Shown here piece after piece: positions 55,249-64,000 of a stretch of DNA of 64,000 nucleotides. Location: positions 45,895-109,894 of the forward strand of contig CAVSVP010000017.1 of NCBI GenBank assembly GCA_963731125.1, given 5' to 3'. A program made the translations under genes and the position numbers. This DNA comes from CAVSVP01 sp963731125. GTDB lineage: Bacteria; Pseudomonadota; Gammaproteobacteria; Competibacterales; Competibacteraceae. Numbering within the stretch: position 1 is the stretch's first letter; the number at the start of each line of letters is the position of its first letter. The notes under the pieces were generated by a model that did no database searches, was not told where the DNA came from, and worked only from the letters and a program-made list of their open reading frames with translations.

Positions 55249-56343
55249 TCATCTGGCCAGAAGCGGGAAAACAGGCAGTATCCGCGTGCGCACGATGTTC
55301 ATCACGGCGCCGCACCAACGGCACGTGAGTGGTGGGCGTGGTTTGATCTCCGTCAAGGCCCGGTTCGGGGTGAGCCTCAGCAGATACTGAAGCAAGGCGA
55401 TCAAGCGTTTGCTGTTGGGGTGTAAAAAGCCGAAGTTGCGGGCGCGGCGGAAGCCTTTGGGCAACACATGCTGGAGAATTAGCCACAGGAACCGGGCGCC
55501 GGAGACGGTTCGGTAGGCCATCTGCTTGGTTTTACTATCCTGGTAGCGAAAGGTCACCTGGCCGTTGTCACAGGCGATGATATCCTTCTCCTGGATCACG
55601 CCTTTATAGAGATAGCGGCCCAGATAAAGCAGCGCTTTTTCACCCGTACCGACGGATTTAACATCCACGACCCAGGTGTTGGGGTAGCTGGCGGGGAGGG
55701 TCAGTCCCGCCTGGCCGATCGCATCGAGGAGTTTGGCGCGAAAGACCTTGGCCAAGGCCTTATGGTTGAACAGATAGCCGGAGGGGTTGTTGCGGTTAGC
55801 TTTTTTTCCACCTTTGGTGCGCCACCACCTTTTGTCGCCATCGAGGGCCGCGGCGGGCATCACCAGATGCACATGCGGGTGGTAATCGAGGCGGCGGGAA
55901 TGGGTGTGCAGGACGGTGATAGCGCCCGGGGTACCCTGAAGCTGTTTATCGTTTTGACTAAACGTGTGCACCGTCTCCCAGCTACAGCGGGTCATCAAAG
56001 TATACAGCGTGCGCTGATGCTGCCAGGCCAGCGAGCGGAGCGCTTCGGGCAAGGTAAAGGTCAGCAAAAAATACTCAGCGGGCACCTGTTTCTGGAGCTG
56101 ACGTTCCAGCCATTGCTGGCTTTCATGGTGCTGGCAGGGCGGACAGCTGCGATGACCGCAGGAATGCGGCACGAGCACCTGGTGGTCGCAGGCAGGGCAA
56201 TGCGCCAGCATCTGGAGACTGGCTGAGGTGCGGCAGTCCTTCATCGCGGCCAGCGCCTGGCGATGAGAAGGCAGCAGCGATGCCTGGTATTGGGCCAGGA
56301 ATTCGGCCTCGAAGGTGTTGATAATCGAGGAGAGCAGGATCAT
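55249..56343 (-). CDS. IS91-family transposase (HUH/Y2 rolling-circle)
   Basis: A 364-residue protein: N-terminal zinc-binding block CPACDHQVLVPHSCGHRSCP then CQHHESQQWLERQ, HUH motif DYHPHVHLVMPAAA (HPHVH), and a central Tyr motif in KALLYLGRYLYKGVI with paired Tyr. The C-terminal TCRWCGAVM forms a second Cys pair. This is the transposase_32/IS91 layout. It nicks and transfers a single strand. The start overlaps the recombinase stop. Intact. Confidence 0.9.
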   Translation of the reverse strand: MILLSSIINTFEAEFLAQYQASLLPSHRQALAAMKDCRTSASLQMLAHCPACDHQVLVPHSCGHRSCPPCQHHESQQWLERQLQKQVPAEYFLLTFTLPEALRSLAWQHQRTLYTLMTRCSWETVHTFSQNDKQLQGTPGAITVLHTHSRRLDYHPHVHLVMPAAALDGDKRWWRTKGGKKANRNNPSGYLFNHKALAKVFRAKLLDAIGQAGLTLPASYPNTWVVDVKSVGTGEKALLYLGRYLYKGVIQEKDIIACDNGQVTFRYQDSKTKQMAYRTVSGARFLWLILQHVLPKGFRRARNFGFLHPNSKRLIALLQYLLRLTPNRALTEIKPRPPLTCRWCGAVMNIVRTRILPVFPLLAR

Positions 56344-56571
56344 TTGACGTTCCTCCAGGTCAGGGAAAAACCGTTCATCAACTCATTGATCACCTGGTTT
56401 GTATTCTGGCCTGTCTGGGTGGTCAGATGGGTGTATCGGGCGGTGCTCAGGATGGAGCGGTGACCGAGGATTTTCTGTACTTCGAGCAGGTCGACGCCCG
56501 CTTCGATCAGATGGGTGGCATAACTGTGGCGCAAACTGTGTGGGGTGATTTTTTTTTATTCCACACTCGGC

Positions 56572-58192
56572 TGTGTTGGTTCAGCGGAAATCGGAATTTT
56601 GCCCCATCGAAATGAGTTGGTTGCCAAGGGGCTGGCAGCCCAACTCGAAGGAATCGTGAAGGACCCGGCCCCGTTACCCTCATGATGATCAGGGTACCGT
56701 ACGCGCCGGCACTGTCCAGGAGCTTTGCTTCGCAACTCCTCCTGGACAGCGCCGGCGCTCCCGGTAAGAGGTCACCATGAGGGTGAACGGCGCCGTGCGG
56801 CGCCAGCCCTGGGAACAATGCCCTTGGGTTCATGCAGCAGGCACTCGCAACTGCGCCTGATAGGCGGTGAGGCGCGCTTGGCGGGCCTGTTGCAACCGCC
56901 GCCGGCGTTCGGCGAAGATGTGCTGCTCGCGGCCGAGGAGCTTGGCTTCGGGGGCCACATAGCCTAATGCACTGTGCAACCGCTCGGTATTATACGTCGT
57001 CACATAGACGCCAATCAGCTGCCGCGCATCCTCGAGCGAGATTGGAGTCTGCGGACGAATACATTCATCTTTCAATGACTTATGCCACCGTTCGAGCTTG
57101 CCGTTACTCTGCCGATAGGCCGGCGAAGTGTGCACTTGGCTCATCTCCGAGCGGCGAATGAACGCCTTAAATTCCTTAGCGATGAATTGCGGGCCGTTGT
57201 CGGAAATCACCCGCGGGGTCGCCTCCGGGTGCTGTTCGTGGGCCGCTTGCAAGAGAATGGCCACCTCGACTTCGGTCATCTGCTCGCCCAAAACCCACTG
57301 CACGATCCAGCGACTATAGCCATCGAGAAGCGTACACAGATAATAGAACGTGCCCTGGAGATTGAGGTAGGAGATATCGATATGCCAATGCGCATGGGCA
57401 CAGGTCGGTTGCACAAAGCCCTGGCCTTTGCGTGTGGGTTTAGCCTCCCACGCGTTAAGCAAGCCGGCGGCTTTCAGCACCCGATACACGGTGCTGGGGG
57501 CACAGGCGACAACCTCGGCGTCGATCATCTGGTAACACAGCCGCCGATAGCCGTCCTGGCGATGCTGCCGGGCGAAGGCGATGATCGCTTCGCGCTCCCA
57601 GGATTGCAGCCAATGGCGGCTGGGGATGATGCCATTATGGCGATTCGGTTGGCCCTGGCGCCGGCGCCACTCGTAGTACTTGCCCGGGGCCAGCGCCAAC
57701 CAGCCTAGTAGGCGTGTCAGCGGCAGCTCCAGCCGCTGCGTGCCATACTCGAGCAATGCCACCACCGCTGCGCGAACCGCCGGCTCAACCCAGCGCCCGC
57801 TCCGAGGACCCCAGTGTTTTTTTTAAGTTGCACATAGGCTTCCATCACCTCCGCCAACACGTCATTCTTGCGCACCAGCTGCGCTTGCAGCGCCTCAACC
57901 TGTTGGCTCAGGCGATTGACCTGGGCCGAGCCGCTCGGGGCAAAGGCCGCGGCGCCGCCTTCAAAAAAGATCTTCTGCCACCGGTAAAACACGTTCGGGT
58001 GCAGCTGCTGCTCGCGACACACTTCCGAGACCGGCACCTGATCGACCAAATGCCGGCGTAAAATCGCTACTTTTTCCACCGGCGTGTACTGCTTCGGTTT
58101 GCTCTTCGTACGCTTCGTCATCGTCATTTTCCTCTACTTTTTACCAACTGTATCAAAGCAGGGAAAATTCCGATTCCATCTGAAGCAAAACA
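56572..58192 (-). mobile_element. IS3-family element B, copy B (1621 bp, intact)
   Basis: The inverted ends are TGTGTTGGTTCAGCGG (left) and CCATCTGAAGCAAAACA (right), with a 4-bp target duplication CGGC at 56568-56571 and 58193-58196. Same element as at 49334-52463, in the opposite orientation. The pair could support inversion of the 50-57 kb segment. Confidence 0.92.
56830..58127 (-). CDS. IS3 element B transposase OrfAB (copy B)
   Basis: Same as the copy at 49399-50696: OrfA from 58127 with helix-turn-helix and leucine zipper, A8 slippage near 57824, OrfB open part 56830-57765 with all DDE residues. Differences seen are GKYYEW for GKDYEW and AYRQSNG for AYPQSNG, so the two copies have diverged slightly. 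Confidence 0.88.
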
Positions 58193-59140
58193 CGGCCACC
58201 ACCTTGCGTAGGGTGGTCTGCACGCCGCCACGATCGAGCGGACGGGTAGCGCGATGAGCCGCTTTCAGGCCACCGTGGCGATTCGGGAACAGCAGTACGG
58301 GATTACCGTGCACCCGCCAGAAATCGCGCAGCAGGCCCAGGGTTGCCGCCGGCAGGGGAACAAAACGGTCTTTATTGCCCTTGGCCGCGCGGATATGGAC
58401 ACGCTGACGTGACGCATCGATATCGCCCACTTCAAGACGCAGTCCTTCCCCGAGGCGTAGGCCCAGACTATAGAGGGTAAAATACAATACCCGGTAACTG
58501 AGCGTAACGGTATGCTGAATCAGCCGTTTGGCTTCTTCAACGGTGACGATATCCGGCAGGCGGTGGCTTTTCGGCGGCTTGATCAGCGCCCTATTCACCC
58601 AGGGCTTATGCAGCACATGGGTGTAGAAGAATTTTAGACCGTACAGATCGAGCTTGACCGTACTCCAGGAGTGCGAGTCCAGCAGATCGGCGAAGTAATC
58701 GGTCAACTGCTGTTCAGACAGCTCATTGATGTGATAATCGAAATAGTCACCGATGCGGCGCAGGGCGCGGGAGTAAGCTTCTATCGTCTTGGGTTGGAGT
58801 CCTTTGAGCTTAAGGTGCTGAAGATGGGTTTGGTAATGCTGCTTGAAATTTGATTCCGATGATGCTGTCATAGCCTGGTAACCTCATGATTCGTCGTTGA
58901 ATGAGCCCTCGTATCGAGGGCTTGAGGTTACATTTTAGATTTAATCGGGCGGCGAGGCTTTGCTGCCGCGTAGCGGCTTCGTCCAACAAGGCGCTCCACC
59001 CGACGGCAATTCCGCTGCGCTTCATTGCCGCAGGTGAGCTTTAGCGTTGAGGCTGTAGAATAACCCTAAAATATACTATATTTCAAGTAGTTAGCAGGTC
59101 GGGCCGGAAGGAACATCGGTTAGGTAGAGGAGGTGCGCGA

Positions 59141-60664
59141 TGGCCCATTTCAAGCCGTATTCTTACAATGAAGTCCCGCACGTGGAATTGCGTTTCCAAG
59201 ATTTACTGCGTCCGAATACGATCGAATAGGCAATTCATTCTGTCGTGGATCAGATAGATTTATCAGTGTTCGAAGCGCGCTATCGCAATGACAGCGGCGG
59301 CGCTTCTTTATGCACCAGCCATTTTATTGAAGATCGTTCTCCTGGCGTATCGCCGTGGCATTATCTCCAGCCGACAGATCGCCCGAGCGTGTCGCGAGCA
59401 TCTTATCTTGATGGCCTTGGCTGCGGGTGCGCAACCGCACTTTACGACGATCGCGCATTTCGTGTCGCGCATGGAGAAAGAGATCAAACCGATCTTTCTT
59501 GAGGGGTTGTTGAAGTGCGAAGCACAGGGACTGATCGGTCATCAGCGCTTGGCGCTGGATGGTTGTAAGCTCTCGTCCAATGCGGCCAAGGAATGGAGCG
59601 GCACCTGCGAGGAGCTTGAGCACCAGCGCCAGAAGCTGGAAGGGATGATCGACGCGTTGCTGGTCGCGCACCAGCAGACCGATCGTGCCGAGAGCGCGCC
59701 GGAGCTATTCCAACGGGAAGCGCAGCAGCTTGAGACCTTACAGGCACGGGCCAAGAAACTGGCGGCGTGGCTGGTGAGTCACGCGGACAAGATCGGCGCT
59801 CGCGGGCGGCCGATCAAGAGTAATCTCACGGATAACGACAGTGCCAAGATGAAAACCAGCCACGGTGTGCTCCAAGGCTATGACGGGGTGGCGATGGTGG
59901 ATCAAAAGCATCAAGTCATCGTGCCCGCGGAAGCCTTTGGCGCCGCCCAAGAGCAGCAGCTACTGGCCCCCATGATCACTGGCACGCGGGAAGCCTTCCA
60001 AGCCATCGGTGGCCCGCAGGATATTTTCAAGCAGGCCAAACTACTGGTGGATGCTGGCTTCCATACCGAAGCGAACATGAACCTGTTATTCGAGCAAGGC
60101 ATCGATGCCTATGTGCCCGACAATCGGTTTCGTCAGCGCGATCCGCGCTTTGCTAACGCCGCCCGGCATAAGCCAGCGAAGGCGTCACCGCCGCGGAAAT
60201 TTGGCCCTCACGACGTTGTCTACGATCCAGCCAATCAGACCTGTACCTGCCCGGCGGGCAAACGGCTGTATCTGAAAAATCAGCACTTTACCGTGCGCGG
60301 CTACCAAGCCGTGAGCTTTCAGGCCAAACTCAGCGACTGTCGGGGGTGCGAGCTGCGCAGTCAGTGTTTACAACGCGCCGACCAGCAGAGCTCACGCCAG
60401 GTCTACTTTTTCACCGGCCGCCGTGCCGACGCCCCCGAGACCTTCACCGCCAAGATGAAACGCAAGATCGATACCTGGACCGGGCGGATGCTCTACAGCA
60501 TGCGGCTGGGGATCGTGGAGTCGGTGTTCGGCAATCTCAAGAATAACATTGGACTCCTGCGCTTTACCCTGCGTGGCAAGACCAAGGGCAATATTCAGTG
60601 GAACCTGTACGGCATCGTTCATAATATCGGCAAGCTGTATCGTTATGGCGAGGGTTTTACGTAG
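59141..60664 (+). pseudogene. IS1182-family transposase with stop and frameshift
   Basis: Reads MAHFKPYSYNEVPHVELRFQ then LLRPNTIE, TAG (59228-59230), AIHSVVDQIDLSVFEARYRN, then one base out of frame LLYAPAILLKIVLLAYRRGI, HQRLALDGCKLSSNAAKEW (Asp), KMKTSHGVLQGYDGVAMVD, CRGCELRSQCL Cys motif, RMLYSMRLGIVESVFGNLKN (Glu). Full-length IS1182 order, inactivated by two lesions in the first 60 codons. An ATG at 59288 could start a product lacking that part. The element's outer ends were not resolved. Confidence 0.82.
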
Positions 60665-60940
60665 CGACGTGACGGGTGTTTTCTGACTTATCCTGATCGC
60701 GTCATTGCACGCGAGGGAGTCCTCTAAGCGGAATTCGAGAATAACCGATTTCGTTGGATAAAAGGATAGCTGAGATAAAAGAATTAGCCTTAATTCGTGT
60801 TAATTTGAGCTAATTCAAGCTAATTATTTCAATTGAATTAGCGTATTCGGAGGTATAAAAGCGGTGTGAAAATCGCTAATTTAGTTTTTCTACAGCCTCG
60901 TTAGGCGCACTCGGGTAACCTTCCTTTCAGGGAGAGAACG

Positions 60941-61102
60941 ATGACGAAATTGGGCAGTGACAAACGACCAGCCGTTGTTCATGTGCCGGCTCACAAGAGG
61001 GCTGAGGATCTCTTATCCATCTGCAATCACAATGGCTGGAAGGTCATCATCGGGTTGGAGTCTGATAAACCAGAGATATTGCTGATGTCGAACGACTTCT
61101 GA
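60941..61102 (+). CDS. short SEC-C/SWIM-type protein fragment
   Basis: A 53-residue protein: MTKLGSDKRPAVVHVPAHKR, LLSICNHNGWKVIIGLESDK, PEILLMSNDF. It resembles the middle of the PBPRA1643-type SEC-C metal-binding proteins (KLGT-KRPAVV..., CNKHGWK-IVG-EPDKPED). It stops before the Cys-rich SEC-C tail (CxCxSGKKYKKCC) that defines the family. The start has GGGAG upstream. It is either a genuine short form or a truncated copy. The 276 bp before it (60665-60940) is AT-rich and holds no gene I can support. Confidence 0.6.
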   Translation: MTKLGSDKRPAVVHVPAHKRAEDLLSICNHNGWKVIIGLESDKPEILLMSNDF

Positions 61103-61178
61103 GGCCTTCGGGCCCAGTAAGGAGTTGCGCAAAAATAAAATTTACAATCTAGAGAATCAGGTGATATGATCGATGTAA

Positions 61179-61335
61179 ATGAATGGACAGCGGCCGATAA
61201 AGCAGAGTGCGAGAAGTGAAGCTATTGAGCAACTACGGGAGAAGTATGAAGGCTTGGTGTCGGAGCTCGATGAACGGCGTCTGCGACTGTGGGCTGCGAC
61301 CGAGGCGAGAGCATTAGGGAGGGGGCGGGGTGTCT
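61179..61335 (+). pseudogene. ISAzo13-type transposase, N-terminal remnant
   Basis: SEAIEQLREKYEGLVSELDE then RRLRLWAATEARALGRG matches the N-terminal block of the ISAzo13 transposase at 47800-47891 (LREKY-L-P...ERRKRLWAAAETKAIGRGG). The match ends near 61335, with a different sequence following. Confidence 0.72.
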
Positions 61336-61344
61336 CTTACAAGT

Positions 61345-61713
61345 GTAGGTTTTTTCATCCGCTTTCTGCCGGTTCGAGTAGGGGCGGACACGATTCGGCG
61401 AGCGGGAGGATGGGCCAAGCTTCAGGACGGCCGTGTCCGAAAGGTAAGGGTTGGTGATTGAGTAGCGCTGCCAAGATCAGGTGCCACCCGCGGCGGAAGA
61501 TGCCCATCAACCGCCACCCCCGGCGCGACTGGCGGGCCGCGCCGGGCAGCGGCAGCAGGGTGGCCTCGGGCAGGTCGGCTTCGGCTTCGCCCCCGACCGA
61601 CAGCAACCACCACGTCGCCAGGGCGATGGCTAACCACAGCCGTTCAGCCCGAGCGGGATCGTCCATCCGCGTCGCTTGCCACTGCCAGCCGCCGCGTTTG
61701 AGTCGTTTAAACC
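61345..61713 (-). pseudogene. IS4-type transposase, C-terminal remnant
   Basis: Minus frame: FKRLKRGGWQWQATRMDDPA, RAERLWLAIALATWWLLSVG, RRGWHLILAALLNHQPLPFG. This is the C-terminal end of IS4-type transposases (FK--K--GW-W--T-M-DP-RAERLWLALALAT). Its upstream part was cut off by the IS4 element that begins at 61714. Confidence 0.7.
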
Positions 61714-63171
61714 CAATACCGTTCAATGGCCCATCACGATGGCCTGCTCAAAAGGTTTCGTGGGTTGAGGAGGACGACGATGGATAGGCCTTTTCTTGTA
61801 CCATTTGCGCATTTTGCGTTTGATGACGCGGGGATTGATACGGTTGCGCCGCAGTGCGATGACCGCCTCGGCCACCTCCTGCACCAGCCGGCGGTACCAG
61901 CGCTGGCTCCCGCGCTGACTGGATGGGCACTCAGGCAGACGACACCGCAGGATTTTGAGCGTAGCAGTAAACGACAGTCGGCGCGGGTCCAGGTTCTGCG
62001 TAGCGGCGGCATCATCCATCAGCACCCGCACCAGGACATGGGCCAGGAGCAGCCCGTAGACTTCCTGCACCACCCCGGCCGGGGGTTGGCGGCGCAGCAC
62101 CGGGCGTTCGCGCTGATGGGGTTTGAGTTCATCAAGCGTCAGTTCTTCCTCCCAGCGCTCGTGATAGAGACAGACCCGGGGGGTGGCGGGAGCGAGCGCG
62201 GCGTCGAGCCGCGTCGTCAGCAACCGATGCCGCTCACCCGCGCCCGAGCGAGTCGGATCGGCGAGCGTGTACGCGATGATCCGCACCATGATCCCGTGGC
62301 GATCGCGGCGCCGATCGGCGCCGTGGTGGTAGCGCTGGGCCAGGGAGGCGCCATCAGCCAAGACCTCAATCGGCTCGAAGATGCGGTTGGACGTGATACG
62401 CGCCAACCGGTGAGCCTCGCGCGCGCGCACCGCCGAGACACTGGCATAGTTCAGAAAATTGCGGTCCCACAGCCGCCGCATGTCCGGTTGCAGCGACCGC
62501 AAAAGGTAGCGAGCCCTGCTCGCCTCGCCGTGCTTCAGCGGTTTGAGCCACCGGCGCCACAAGACCTGGCGGCCAGTTTCGCACAGGGCCAACAGCCGCC
62601 CCTGGGGAAAAGCCCCGGGGGCGCGGCCACTGCCGGGTCGGCCGAAGGCGCGCTCATTAGCCTCGGTATCGGCCACATCCAGCACAACGCCGTCCCAGGC
62701 CATCGGGCGCATTCCCCGGTAAAAAGCCCCGGGCGTCTCCGCTCGACCCAACCGGCGGATCGCCCGCTCGGCCAGCACCCGCAGCGGTCCAATGCCCCGC
62801 CGCTTGCGCGCTTCGCACACGGTCGAGCGCCCCGGTACGCCACCCGGGCGAAACGGGTGCAACCAGCGAAAAATCTGCCGATAGCTGTCCCGACCACACA
62901 GCCCCAGCGCAATCATGAACCACCCCATGAACCACCCCGGCAGACGTTTACACACCGCCCCCTCTTGGCCGGTTTGTGCCAGCCCCTCTTCCCCCTGCGC
63001 ACGGGGAATGATAGCTTGCAAAGCGCGGAGTCGATCACGCGTCGGCAAAGACGTCCACGCGTCAGTCTCTTGGCGAAGGTCGATCACCGTAGCCTCCTGA
63101 TCAGGTTTGAGTTTTGGCAAACCTATCCTGACTGGAGGCTTTTCATTTGGCAAGCCCATTGAACGGTATTG
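61714..63171 (-). mobile_element. IS4-family element, 1458 bp
   Basis: The inverted ends are CAATACCGTTCAATGGCCC and GCCCATTGAACGGTATTG, with a 10-bp target duplication CGTTTAAACC at 61704-61713 and 63172-63181. A decayed relative lies at 22913-23477. Confidence 0.9.
61723..63159 (-). CDS. IS4-family transposase
   Basis: A 478-residue protein: IDLRQETDAWTSLPTRDRLR, LPGWFMGWFMIALGLCGRDS, VPGRSTVCEARKRRGIGPLR, RGMRPMAWDGVVLDVADTEA (Asp), VLADGASLAQRYHH (second Asp candidate), YHERWEEELTLDELKPHQRE (Y-x(2)-R-x(3)-E catalytic-Glu block). Strongly GC-rich with a complementary open frame on the other strand, which is a shadow. Intact. Confidence 0.85.
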   Translation of the reverse strand: MGLPNEKPPVRIGLPKLKPDQEATVIDLRQETDAWTSLPTRDRLRALQAIIPRAQGEEGLAQTGQEGAVCKRLPGWFMGWFMIALGLCGRDSYRQIFRWLHPFRPGGVPGRSTVCEARKRRGIGPLRVLAERAIRRLGRAETPGAFYRGMRPMAWDGVVLDVADTEANERAFGRPGSGRAPGAFPQGRLLALCETGRQVLWRRWLKPLKHGEASRARYLLRSLQPDMRRLWDRNFLNYASVSAVRAREAHRLARITSNRIFEPIEVLADGASLAQRYHHGADRRRDRHGIMVRIIAYTLADPTRSGAGERHRLLTTRLDAALAPATPRVCLYHERWEEELTLDELKPHQRERPVLRRQPPAGVVQEVYGLLLAHVLVRVLMDDAAATQNLDPRRLSFTATLKILRCRLPECPSSQRGSQRWYRRLVQEVAEAVIALRRNRINPRVIKRKMRKWYKKRPIHRRPPQPTKPFEQAIVMGH

Positions 63172-63977
63172 CGTTTAAACCTACGCACCGCTATCATGCC
63201 TGTGATGTGACCGACGCGCAATGGCAAGTCATTGAACCCCTGTTACCGGTACCGAAGAAGCGTCCTGGCGGCCCTGGACGGCCGCCGTCAGACCGCCGCC
63301 AAGTCGTGAATGGCATTTTCTATGTCAATCGCAGTGGCTGTCAGTGGCGGCTGCTGCCGCGCTACTACGGCAACTGGAATACGGTGTATGATCACTTCAA
63401 TGACTGGAGTAAAGCCGGCGTGTGGGAGCGGGTAATGACAGCCTTGCGCCACCAGGAACGCCGCCGCCAAGGGCGGGCCGCCGAACCCTCGGCAGGCAGT
63501 GTGGATAGCCAAAGCATCAAGGTCGCCTCGCAACCGGGTCCCAAGGGCTTTGATGGTGGCAAAAGCATCAAAGGCCGCAAACGCCATGTGCTGGTGGATA
63601 CCCTGGGACTGATCCTGGTGGTGATGGTCACGGCGGCCAATGTCAGTGATCAGGTCGGACTGCGCCAGCTCCTGCAGCACTATCTCGCCGATGGCTTCAA
63701 GCGACTGCGCCACCTCTGGGTTGACGGCGGCTATCATGGCGAGCCGCTGCAACGGTGGGTAGCTGGCCTGAAAGTGACCTATAAAATCGTGTTAGAAGTC
63801 GTCGAGAACACCCTGCCGGGGTTTCATCTGGTAAAACGCCGGTGGGTCGTGGAGCGCACTTTTTCGTGGCTGTTAAATTACCGCCGTCATACGAGAGATT
63901 ATGAAGTCCATACGCGCAACAGCGAGGCCATGATCCAGATCTCGATGATCCATCTCCTGGTCCGACGGCTCGCTTGA
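63147..63977 (+). CDS. IS5-family transposase
   Basis: 276 codons as an open frame, but the first ~9 come from the IS4 element; the IS5 part starts near 63172 and a GTG at 63207 (VTDAQWQVIEPLLP) is the likely natural start. DUF4096-type N-terminus GRPPSDRRQVVNGIFYVNRS, then SVDSQSIKVASQPG (Asp), KGRKRHVLVDTLGLILVVMV, LWVDGGYHG (Asp) and RRWVVERTFSWLLNYRRHTR (Glu). Catalytic residues are complete; promoter and start may be altered by the junction. Confidence 0.85.
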   Translation: MASPLNGIAFKPTHRYHACDVTDAQWQVIEPLLPVPKKRPGGPGRPPSDRRQVVNGIFYVNRSGCQWRLLPRYYGNWNTVYDHFNDWSKAGVWERVMTALRHQERRRQGRAAEPSAGSVDSQSIKVASQPGPKGFDGGKSIKGRKRHVLVDTLGLILVVMVTAANVSDQVGLRQLLQHYLADGFKRLRHLWVDGGYHGEPLQRWVAGLKVTYKIVLEVVENTLPGFHLVKRRWVVERTFSWLLNYRRHTRDYEVHTRNSEAMIQISMIHLLVRRLA

Positions 63978-63997
63978 GGGGGTTTTCCAACAGCCTC
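63172..63997 (+). mobile_element. IS5-family element, left end lost
   Basis: The right end GGTTTTCCAACAGCCTC (63981-63997) is followed by TCA at the window edge. The left side joins directly to the IS4 element's target duplication, and no matching left repeat (GAGGCTGTTGGAAAA) is present, so the left end is missing or lies in a rearranged part. Confidence 0.6.
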
Positions 63998-64000
63998 TCA

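Larger units (their letters stand above)
56340..58871 (-). pseudogene. tyrosine recombinase of IS91 element, split by IS3 and frameshifted
   Basis: N-terminal part 58193-58871: SAM-like domain (LKLKGLQPKTIEAYSRALRR), catalytic Arg in LYSLGLRLGEGLRLEVGDID, Lys in AAKGNKDRFVPLP. C-terminal part 56340-56571: RHSYATHLIEAG (His-x-x-Arg box), LGHRSILSTARYTHL (catalytic His and Tyr). The IS3 copy lies between them at a CGGC duplication. Independently, an A9 run near 56551-56559 puts the two parts out of frame; A8 would restore GIKKKITPHSLRHSYATHL-like sequence. It is not an integron integrase: the extra alpha-helix region of IntI is not seen. Confidence 0.82.
55145..59073 (-). mobile_element. IS91-family element with accessory tyrosine recombinase, split by IS3
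   Basis: Contains a Y2 rolling-circle transposase and, upstream and overlapping by a few bases, a tyrosine recombinase, an arrangement known for some IS91 elements. TATTTTAGGG (55145) and CCCTAAAATA (59064) may mark the limits; IS91 elements lack true inverted repeats, so the limits are tentative. Interrupted by IS3 element B copy B. Confidence 0.55.

Noticed and set aside
49334..58192. Composite transposon bounded by the two IS3 element B copies
   Set aside because: Copy B has its own 4-bp duplication (CGGC) and interrupts an unrelated gene. The outer flanks do not match, so the copies inserted independently.
56340..58871. Tyrosine recombinase as the missing integron integrase
   Set aside because: It overlaps the IS91 transposase gene, has the size and motifs of IS91-associated recombinases and lacks the extra helix region typical of IntI.
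27770..59230. Internal TAG codons in three otherwise readable genes (DUF3185, ISAzo13 transposase, IS1182 transposase), suggesting amber suppression or recoding
   Set aside because: TAG is also the normal stop of intact genes here (antitoxin at 10675, membrane protein at 20755, IS3 OrfB), and two of the three genes sit with other damage. Ordinary decay explains it.
61726..63162. 478-codon plus-strand frame exactly opposite the IS4 transposase
   Set aside because: It mirrors the GC-rich transposase codon by codon, has no recognisable domain and no ribosome site; it is an antisense shadow.
1..64000. CRISPR arrays, tRNA or rRNA genes
   Set aside because: No regularly spaced short repeats and no cloverleaf or rRNA sequence were seen on reading through.

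Overview
The window reads as chromosome of a gammaproteobacterium with moderately high G+C. The evidence is the osmoregulated periplasmic glucan pair (opgH with an opgG/opgD-type gene), an NtrC-class sigma-54 regulator, dadX/alr-type alanine racemase, CsbD, DUF3309 and Thivi_2564-type small proteins, and a Tat-exported [NiFe] hydrogenase small subunit. A sulfur- or ammonia-oxidising Chromatiales-like host would fit, but this is inference and no rRNA or tRNA is present to test it.

Layout. (1) 1-5.7 kb: a two-component system whose kinase gene is split by an IS4-family element, a 152-bp MITE and an IS1-like element. All three have clean target duplications, and the response regulator is intact. 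(2) 5.8-22.8 kb: mostly intact chromosomal genes: a secreted Cys-rich protein, OsmC, an OFA-type MFS transporter, an AbrB/PIN toxin-antitoxin pair, an SDR, opgH and opgG/D, a small exported protein with a GMC oxidoreductase, an orphan hydrogenase small subunit fused to a c-type heme domain, a membrane protein, an M48 lipoprotein protease and alanine racemase. (3) 22.9-31.9 kb: a decaying island of small envelope and stress genes (CsbD, AI-2E exporter remnant, Thivi_2564, Crp remnant, DUF3309, DUF3185, hemolysin III, BON lipoprotein), cut by IS66 and IS630 insertions, then a fatty acid desaturase. (4) 32-42.7 kb: stacked IS elements (IS982, DUF6399-type, IS1634, IS3, IS66, IS21, IS701), several nested and solved here from target duplications. 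(5) 42.7-54 kb: an integron-type gene cassette array with attC sites and no integrase in the window. It carries a truncated AlbA_2/Schlafen gene, a PafA-type phosphatase, an MDR dehydrogenase and a QueC-like gene. It is interrupted by ISAzo13, ISAs1, IS3, an IS50-like element, an ORF-less group II intron and another IS. (6) 54-64 kb: an IS91 element with an accessory tyrosine recombinase, split by a second IS3 copy, then IS1182, IS4 and IS5 elements and remnants.

How it works together. The live genes of regions 2 and 5 are envelope or periplasm functions (glucans, exported oxidoreductases, protease, phosphatase). The rest records repeated transposition into non-essential DNA. Most insertions can be undone by eye: deleting an element plus one target duplication restores the broken reading frame or attC site.
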